Positions 56,205 through 64,000 of a stretch of DNA of 64,000 bases are shown here, piece after piece. The stretch comes from Stomoxys calcitrans (taxonomy: Eukaryota > Arthropoda > Insecta > Diptera > Muscidae): assembly GCF_963082655.1 (NCBI RefSeq), contig NC_081553.1:192079732-192143731 (forward strand). Direction: 5' to 3'. The notes below the pieces were generated by a model. It ran no database searches and was not told the DNA's origin. It saw only the letters and a program-made list of their open reading frames with translations. The position numbers and the translations under genes were made by a program. Every line of letters starts with the position of its first letter. The stretch's first letter is position 1.

Positions 56205-58280
56205 GCTGGTGACTTCTTTGCTGGAGCTTCTTCATCCATTCTGACAACATGACCTAGCCAACACAGCCGTTGTATTTTAATGCGTGTAACTATGCTATTG
56301 TCGTCGTACAGCTCATGAACTCGTGGTTCATACGTCGCCTATATTCTCCATTAATGCAAACTGGTCCATATATTTTACGAAGAACCTTTCTCTCAAATAC
56401 TCCAAGCACTGCCTCATCTGCTTTCACAAGTATCCATGCCTCAGAACCATATAACAACACGGGTAGAGTCAGTGTCTTGTATAGTGTAATCTTCGTCAGT
56501 CGAGAGGTAGCCTTGTTTCTAAACAGCTAACATAATCCAAAGTGGCATCTTTTACCAGTATTATTCTTCGCTTTATCTCAAAACTGGTGTCACTCGTTTC
56601 AGTTACGGCGGTGCCGAGGTAAACAAAGTTGCTGACTATCTCAAAGTTGTGGTTCCCAACTTTCTCCATTTTCTTTATCTGCTCGGTTGTACAAGGCGTT
56701 TTGGGAGTTGAAAGCATCCAATTCGTCTTGTCTCCATTTGCTGCCAGACCCATTTTGACTGACTCTCATTCGATTCTTTCAAAGGTTGCAGTTACTACTT
56801 CCGGTCACCGACCTATAGTGTCGATGTCGTCGGCATAGGCTAGTAGCATGTGTTGCCTTGTGATTAGTGTGCCATATCCATACACATCTGCATCTCGTAT
56901 AATCTTCTGCAGCAGGATATTAAAGTGTTATCTCTTTAATATAGGCTGTCTTCTTGTCTGAAACCTCGTTTGGTATTAAATGGTTCGGAGAGATTCTTTC
57001 CTTTTCTTATTGAGGAACGCGTATCAGCAAATGTCATCCTGAAGAGTCTTATTAAATTCAGACATGGCTTGAAATACCTTTGTACCTAAAGGAGTATCGA
57101 AGTCGGCTTTGTAGTCAACAAAGAGATGGTAGGTGTTGATTTGTCCTTCTCGGGTCTTTTTCAGGGTGGATTTACCAAATCTAAAGCCGCTTTGATAGGG
57201 CCCAATTATCTCATTGACTTTAGGTTTTAATCTTTCACACAGTACGCTCGAGAGTATCTTGTATGCGATGGGGAGGAGACTTATTCCTCTGTAGTTGGCA
57301 CATTCCGTCTTGTCTTCTTTCTTGTGTACGGGACATAGTATACTGAGGTTCCAATCATCGGGTATGCGTTCTTCTAGCCAGATTGCGCAGATAAGTTGAT
57401 GCATACGCCTTATCAGCGTGTCGCCTCCAGTCTTAAATAGTTCAGTGGGTAACCCGTCGGCTCCTGCTGCCTTGTTGTTCTTCAGTCGGGTCACTGCTAC
57501 TTGGACCTCATTCTGACTAGGAGGTAAACATTCTATATCATCTCATTGATTGGTTCTGCGGTATCCTCTTCGCCGCCAACATGGTAATGATCCGAATTTA
57601 TATTCGCTCCACGGATCGATCGTACATCTAACACGCTGGATGAATTCCTTCCACCTATCACAACGTGATCAATTTGGTCCCTCATGTTTTAATCAGGTGA
57701 CTGCCATGTGGCTTTGTGAAAAATTTTTATGTTAAAATCTGGTGCTACTAACTACCATGTTTTTGACGCTGCGAAATCTATCAGCCTCAAGCCATTACTG
57801 AAAGTTATCTCGTAGAGGCTTAACTTTCCGACTGTTGGACCACGGATGTATTCCTTCACTATCTTCGCATTAAAATCTCCCAGAACGATATTAATATCAT
57901 GGGCGGGGCAGCGATCATATTCTCTCTCTAGGCGCTCGTAGAAAATATCCTTGGTCTGCTCGTCCTTGTCTTCCGTCGGGGCATGGGCACAAATAAGGCT
58001 GATGTTGAAGAATTTGGCTTTTATGCAGATTGGGGATAGCCTTATATCCATCGGAGTAAAGCTGAAGACAAGGTGTTTCAGTCTTCGACTAACCACAAAT
58101 CCACAGCCAAATTCATGCCTCGTGTTATGACAGCCATAGTATAGTTCATCACCGTTTGGTGTGGTAGTGACGCCATTCCCATCGCACTTTCTGTAAGGCG
58201 GTAATATCTGTCTTGTACTTCTCTAAAACATCCGCCAGCGCGTATACTGCACCTTCTCTATAAAGAGTGCGGAGATTCCA
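56205..58280 (-). mobile_element. RTE-like non-LTR retrotransposon, minus strand
   Basis: On the minus strand, in order: an AP-like endonuclease (LADVLEKYKTDITALQ near 58,220; SLICAHAPTEDKDEQ and NIVLGDFNAKI, 57,870-57,990), the RT fingers (KNNKAAGADGLPTELFK, then CPVHKKEDKTECANYRGISL and GPYQSGFRFGKST, 57,160-57,490), and the C-terminus (NFVYLGTAV near 56,600). LVDYKADF marks the first RT aspartate; the YADD region is deleted or shifted. Endonuclease of this type is often annotated 'craniofacial development protein 2-like'. Frameshifts make it inactive. Confidence 0.7.
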
Positions 58281-58436
58281 GGTGAAAACAGCAAATCATG
58301 GTCCTGTTTTCGTTTGCGTGGGTAGTCAGCGTTGGGGGGGGAGGTCCGTTTTGACTATTCCTTTGTTTCTCATAGTAGTTCTCATAGTTTTCCGGGGGCG
58401 GGTTACTGTCATAGCGCCTCAACCGCAGAGGTTTTG

Positions 58437-58689
58437 TGCGAGTATCATTGGCACTCAGTATTTAATTAAGAGCCAGTGCCACCTGACTCCTCACTGAGAC
58501 TCTGCTCCCGAAAATCGCTGACTCCCCGCGGACGCACCTGCAGCTACTCCGAAAAAAACGGGGCTTTCCACCATCCGCAACCTGTGGGCGCGCCCGGTAG
58601 CTTTCAGCCAAGCTTCCCGTGGTAACGATGGTCACCACACAAGTCGCAGCTCAAAGTTTCAGCCTGTGTGGTGCTCACAGTTATCCCGT
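58437..58689 (-). mobile_element. 337-bp-class retroposon, minus orientation
   Basis: Landmarks: attggcactcagtatttaat, aacctgtgggcgcgcccggt, cagcctgtgtggtgctcaca and a mutated ccgtgtcggccggg end. The tail side is missing. Confidence 0.6.
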
Positions 58690-58859
58690 GTCGGCCGGGC
58701 CATAAGTGGGAGTAAAACAGGTAAAACATTAGCTTTAACATTGGTCAAATCCAATAACTCTTGAATTCTCAGTTGGAAAAAAACACCAATTCCGAAAGCA
58801 GGAAAACCTTACCAAACGAAGGCGAAATATTTTTGTCCTATGAGTTTGTCATTATTTAT

Positions 58860-60835
58860 GCTGAAGAGGTAGATAGAAACATATCTTAAGGCAAAGATCC
58901 CTGGAGATCGTCTGTCGCGGCAGCAGCGTGCATATAGTAAAGGCAAATCCACTGAAACTGCCTTTTACGTTCTAGTCCGCTACGTAAAAGGTTCTCTCGT
59001 TGTCAAGGAATATACAATGGTAGCATTTTTTTGGCAAATCCACTGAAACAGCCTTTCACGTTCTAGTCCGCTACATAAAAGGTTCTCTCGTTGTCAAGGA
59101 ATATACAATGGTAGCATTTCTTGACACTGAATGTAAAACCGATGTCAACCATGAAGAGGTTGAAGTTTCTAGGCATCAACTATACCGTAAGAATGTTTAT
59201 TAATAACTTACTTACTAAAAGATGCATTACGACAGGCTTGGGATCTGTGGATCTCAAGGAGGTGTACTGTCTCCTAATATATTATTGTCTCCGGAAGAAA
59301 AGTAGTCGCGTAGGCTGATGACGTGGCAATTCCGGTTAGGGGAAGTTTGCCAAAACTCTAAGGGATATACTTTAGGAAGCTCTACGTGCAACAGCGAAGT
59401 GGGGTACGGAAAGTGGTCCAGGTGTAAATCCGTGCAAGACAGAAGTTGTTCTTTTCAGCAGTAGATACAAGTTGCCTACAGTGCTTGGGTGTTTTGCTGG
59501 ACAGGAAAATGAACTTCAAATCCAACATTTTGGAAAGTGCAGAAAAAGACAGCCATTGGCAAAAGTTAGTGGTTTAGACCGCGCGTCATGCATTGGGTAT
59601 ATACTGCAGTTGCCAGTCAACCGGATCCAAAGGATAGCTTGTTTGTGCATCGCAGCCGCACTGAGGATGATACCATCTGATGCACTGAATTTAATGCTAC
59701 CTCTAATGGCTCTGGACATTGTGGCTAGACAAATTGCTGCGACCACTGCCGTGAGGCTAAGGGAGCTTTCCCTTTGGTCATGTGGCGGCTACGAACACTG
59801 TGTTATCCTTGATACAATGCCCGATGTTCCAGGCAGTGTGGATTACACGCTATCTGAGCCGCTTTTTTGCAAGAAGGTCCTGTATCATTATTCTTGTTAG
59901 AACTGATTGGAACTACCCTATCCCTGGTAATAGAAGTTATATATACTTCTATACGGATGGTTCCAAACTAGACGACCAAGTCGGCTTGGAGTGTACTCTA
60001 CAGATCTAGAACTGGTCATATCGAAAAGGTTACCCGACCACTGCAGTGTGTATCAAGCGGAGATTCTTGAAATTTAGGAGGTGGTGGAGTGGATAAAATA
60101 TAATTTCTAAACGACGATTGGCATAAAAATATTCTCAGACAGCCATTAAATTCCTGGAGAACGTATTTCTGAACACAAAAACCGCCCCGACTGTCGCTGG
60201 GAAACGTATTTCTGAACACAAAAACCGCCCTCGACTGTCGCAGATCTCTCAACGAGATGGCTGAACAGTTCAAAATTCACCTGTTCTGGGTGCCGGGCCA
60301 CAGAGTTATCCCAGGGAGTTGTAAAGCGGACGAGCTTGATTCCAGGGACACTGGAATCTGTGGGCATGCCTCTAGTGACATGTAAGCTACATTTTTAGGA
60401 CCAGGCCCGAAGGACAACGAATGATATATGGTCACAAAGAGGGGGCTGTGAGCATTCCAAAACTACGTGGCCTAATCTGGACTTGCAGAGGTCTATCGCT
60501 TTGCTCAGTCATTGTGTCCGTCATGACAGGTCACTGTCTAATCAGAAAACATGCTGACAGACTGAAGGTTGCCAGTAACGACTTTTGCAGAAGCTGTGAG
60601 GACAACGAGGAAGAAGTGACTATAGAACACCTTCTGTGTGCGTGTTCTGCACTGACAGTCAAAAGGAGTTCTACTTTAGTTTCTCATTTCTTTGAGAACC
60701 AGTCTGATTTAGCGGATGTGAACCATCGCAAGCGATCTGGATGGTTCGGTTCAACGGTAGGAGCTTCCTTCTTCTGTTCCTGTGGTATCACTACGACGAA
60801 AACGTCTAAGTGACTTAAACCTAACCTGTGTGGTC
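58860..60835 (+). mobile_element. RNase H-bearing non-LTR retrotransposon remnant
   Basis: Plus frames give RT motif GDRLSRQQRAYSKGKSTETA and YTMVAFLDTE (about 58,900-59,135), post-palm RIQRIACLCIAAALRMIPSD (about 59,622), RNase H start YFYTDGSKLDDQVGLECTL (about 59,945), and WVPGHRVIPGSCKADELDS (about 60,285). The C-terminal CRSCEDNEEEVTIEHLLCAC follows (about 60,590). The order RT-RNase H-CCHC-like tail fits I/Loa-type elements. It has stops, two internal tandem duplications (58,942-59,122 and 60,161-60,245) and is dead. Confidence 0.7.
58942..59122 (+). repeat. 91-bp tandem duplication within the RT frame
   Basis: Two adjacent copies beginning ggcaaatccactgaaac (58,942 and 59,033) and ending atatacaatggtagcattt. 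The duplicate shifts the RT reading frame. Confidence 0.85.
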
Positions 60836-61278
60836 TCAGGAAATCAAGTCCGTTTGTAACATTTTTATTTTTCGAGGAGATAAAGTCTAGAGTAGACATT
60901 TCTATAGTATTATACGCCCCATTTCATGCTGTCGGATATACAAATGATACAGATATAACTCATAGGGGCTACATCCAATCTCACAATCATTTATTGTTTT
61001 ATTTATTACTGACATACGAATAGAAAGACTTGTTTAATAGGAAATAATTCTTGGTTTTCAAGTTAATTTAATATGTGTTTTTCAATACACTGAGAAAATA
61101 TCTGCCTTGACCGTTGATATTTCAAAATAAAAATGAAGGAGAGAGATAAAATTCCTCGAAAAGTGCTGATAAAATCAATCTTATCAATAAGTTATTATTA
61201 AAATACATCAGATAGACATGATAAGTTTGAAAATACCTTAGTCAACGGAAGATTTGCTGTCTCTCGTGGTTACGACGT
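60836..61278. other. No gene recognised
   Basis: AT-rich, with no repeat or exon assigned. Confidence 0.45.
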
Positions 61279-61279
61279 A

Positions 61280-62481
61280 TGTTTTTTATACCCTTCACCA
61301 TGGGATGGGGGTATACTAATTTCGTCATTCTGTTTGTAACACCTTGAAATGTGCGTCTAAGACCCATTAACGTATATATATTCTTGATCGTCATGTCATT
61401 TTAAGTCGATCTAGCCATGTACGTCCGTCCATCCGCCTGTCTGTCGAAAGCACGCTAACTTTCGAAGGATTAAAGCTAGGCGCTTGAATTTTACACAAAT
61501 ACTTTTTATTAGTGTAGGTCGGTTGGGAATGTAAATGGGCCATATCGGTCCATGTTTTGATATAGCTGCCATAAAAACCGATCTTGGGTCTTGACTTCTT
61601 AAGCCTCTAGAGGGCGCAATTCTCGTCCGATTTGACTGAAATTTTGCACCTAGTGTTTTGGTATCACTTCCAACAACAGTGCTAAGTATGGTTCAAATCG
61701 GTTGATAAACTGATATAGCTGCCATAGAAACCGATCTGGGGTCTTGACTTCTTCAGCTTTTAGAGGGTGCAATTCTCGTCCGATTCGCCTGAAATTTTGC
61801 AGCCTCTAGAGGGCGCAATTCTCGTCCGATTTGACTGAAATTTTGCACCTAGTGTTTTGGTATTACTTCCAACAACTGTGTTAAGTATGGTTCAGATCGG
61901 TTCATAACCTGGTATAGCTGCCATATGAACCGATCTTGGATCTTGACTTCTTGAGCCGCTAGAGTGCGCAATTCCTATCCCATTTGGCTGAAATTTGTTT
62001 TGTTATGACTTTCAATAACTGTGCTTAGTATGACGCAAATCAGTACATAACCTGATATCGCTGCCATATAAACCGATCTGGGATCTTGACTTCTTGAGCC
62101 TCTAGAGGGCGCAATTCTCATCTGATTTGGCAGAAATTTTGTACAATGGCTTCTCCCATGGCCTTCAACATACGTTACCATCTATAGCTTGATACAGCTC
62201 CCATATAAACCGATCTCCCGATTATGCTTCTTGACCCCCTATAAGGCGCAATTCTTATCCGAATGAGCTGAAATATTACCCAATGACTTCTACTTTAGTC
62301 TTCAACATTCAATTCATTAATGGTCCGAATAGGACTATAACTTGATAAACAGCATAACAATTCTTATCCATTATTCTTTGTTTGCCTGAAAAGAGACACA
62401 GCGCAAAGAACTCGACAAATGCGATCCATGGTGGAGGGTATACAAGATTCAGCCCGGCCGAACTTAGCACGCTCTTACTTG
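61280..62481 (-). mobile_element. Tandem-body repeat element, variant B, minus orientation
   Basis: Read on the minus strand it opens gcgtgctaagttcggccggg then gtataccctccaccatgg. The monomers carry atataaaccgatctggg (as seen on the plus strand). It ends near 61,281 (tatacccttcaccatggg on the plus strand). About six monomers, two of which (starting near 61,609 and 61,801) are almost identical over 60 bp. Confidence 0.65.
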
Positions 62482-62784
62482 TTTTTATTTGTTACAACAT
62501 CATCCACTCCCAAATGTATTTAGACTGTGGAAAATGTCGTCACAATTTCAATCTGATTATTAACCATAACAAAGCAAAAAGCATTGGTGCGTCACAAAAA
62601 CAAAGATTATAAAAAAAATTATTACGCACGGATTCATACTGTTTGAGTAGTAAATACAATATAATAAAAAAATACAAGTAATTCTCACGAACATTTCTGG
62701 AACAGAACTGATGGGATGAGGAAAAGAAGATTATTATTATAATTATTTGTTTGCTCATTGGTGTTTAATTATTTACGGAGTTCA
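62482..62784. other. No gene recognised
   Basis: AT-rich spacer with a taattattat run near 62,735. Confidence 0.45.
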
Positions 62785-63240
62785 ATGACTATATTTAGAT
62801 ATAGCTGCCATATAGACCGACCGCTCGATCTCCCGATTTAATACCCGAATTCGATGTAATTTGGCGCAGTGAGTTCCCCCTACCCATTCCTGTCAAATGT
62901 GGAATGGGTAGGGGGAACTCTATATCGGGAGGTCGGTCTATATGACAGCTATAGCCAAATATGGTTCGATCTGGACGATATTGAACAAAAAAGGTTTAGA
63001 GGGGTACCAAAACGCACTGTTTCAAATTTCATCCAAATCTGATGGGCCTTTTATGGGCTCATTACTCTATATCGGGATATCAGTCTATATGGCAGCTATA
63101 TTCAAATATACTCCGATCTGGACGGTGTTCGACGCAAAGGTGTAGAGGTCTATCAAAATCGATGTTTCAAATTTCATCAAAATCGGATGAAAAATGCTCC
63201 TCAATACTCTATATCAGGAGATTGGTCTATATGGCAGCTA
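62785..63240 (+). mobile_element. Tandem-body monomers, third variant
   Basis: About three monomers of roughly 150 bp with tatatcgggaggtcggtct, gatctggac and tttcaaatttcatc cores. The array is interrupted by the mariner insertion after ggcagcta at 63,240, and the left part holds a perfect hairpin. Confidence 0.55.
62871..62920. repeat. Perfect 20-bp inverted repeat
   Basis: Arms gagttccccctacccattcc (62,871-62,890) and the exact complement (62,901-62,920) around the 10-nt spacer tgtcaaatgt. Not seen in neighbouring monomers. Confidence 0.9.
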
Positions 63241-64000
63241 TTGGATTGCCTAAAAAGTAATTGCGGATTTTTAAAAGAAAGTAAATTCATTTTTAATAAA
63301 ACTTAGAATGAACTTTAATCAAATATATAATTGCCATTTTGTTCGATAACCTTTTGCCATCTTCCTGGCAAATTTAGTATTTCACGCTCATAGAACTTCT
63401 GGCCTTTATCTGCAAAAAACTGAACCAAGTGCGATTTTATAGCCTCATCGTTGCCAAAAGTTTTACCATTTAAGGAGTTCCGCAAAGATCGAAATAAATG
63501 GTAGTCTGATGGTGCAAGGTCAGGGCTATATGTGGATGCATCAAAAGTTCCCAGCCAAGCTCACTCAGTTTTTGGCGAGTGACCAAAGATGTGTGCGGTC
63601 TAGCGTTGTCCTGGTGGAATATGACACCTTTACGATTGACCAATTCTGGTCGCTTCTCCTTGATGGCTGTATTCAATTTGTCCAATTGTTGACAGTAAAC
63701 ATCCGAATTAATCGTTTGGTTCCTTGGAAGCAGCTCAAAATATACCACACCCTTCCAATCCCACCAAACAGACAGCATAACCTTCTTTTGGTGGATATCA
63801 GCCTTTGAAGAGGTTTGAGCTGGTTCACCATGCTTAGACCATGATCGTTTTCGACTAACGTTGTTGTAAACAATCCATTTTTCATCTCCAGTTATGATTC
63901 GTTTTAAAAACGGATCGAATTCATTTCGTTTAAGGTGCATATCACAAGCGTTGATTCGGTTTGTTAAATGAATTTCTTTCAATACATGTGGTACCCATAT
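63241..64000 (-). mobile_element. Mariner transposon, 3' part, cut by window edge
   Basis: The inner end ttggattgcctaaaaagta follows a TA inside a tandem-body monomer. The minus-strand transposase (stop TAA at 63315-63317) carries ITGDEKWIVYNN (first catalytic Asp), KGVIFHQDNARPH (second Asp) and PDLAPSDYHLF (third Asp, in another frame), a mariner DDD signature. A single-base deletion near 63,531-63,540 shifts the frame between the second and third Asp, so this copy cannot make the full enzyme. The N-terminal HTH part is outside the window. Its end sequence matches the three MITEs. Confidence 0.88.

Overview
The window looks like nuclear DNA from a higher fly, most likely a calyptrate/muscoid species. 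Three things point there: Drosophila-like proteins split by short GT-AG introns (about 55-150 bp, some longer), AT-rich intergenic DNA, and dense families of mariner, Jockey-like, RTE-like, tRNA-SINE and tandem-repeat elements. Species was inferred, not tested.

Layout. 1-10.9 kb is a repeat desert: non-LTR ends, two elements built of about 150-180 bp tandem monomers, a Jockey-like element with nested retroposons, and two mariner-type MITEs. 10.9-45.8 kb is a gene-rich core with ten recognisable conserved genes: aurora A kinase (+), a Golgi type II membrane protein of GOLM/GOLIM4 type (-), ASCC2 (+), PBK/TOPK-like kinase (-), MED31 (+), SLX1 nuclease (+), a THAP-domain protein (-), an STK16-type kinase (+), GPATCH11 (-), WRAP53/TCAB1 (+) and ARPC4 (-) (eleven counting the THAP protein). 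Two further minus-strand terminal exons near 13 kb belong to an unidentified gene. Divergent pairs (Golgi protein/ASCC2, PBK/MED31, THAP/STK16, GPATCH11/WRAP53) share upstream regions. The core is interrupted by transposon debris at 13.3-18.4, 28.6-31.1 (inside a MED31 intron), 33.4-35.4 and 43.6-45.0 kb.

45.8-64 kb is again a repeat desert: a foldback transposon with 195-bp arms, a 1.6-kb minisatellite of 29-bp units, RTE-like and RNase H-bearing non-LTR remnants, more tandem-body elements, and at the right edge a mariner transposon whose end matches the MITEs.

The genes are housekeeping functions (mitosis, Golgi, DNA repair, transcription, telomerase/Cajal body, actin nucleation) with no common pathway. 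No bacterial-type operon, CRISPR array, tRNA or rRNA gene was seen. The novelty is in the repeats: several short families show target-site duplications and nested insertions that reveal their ends and relative ages. Exon joins were built by eye from splice signals and reading frame.
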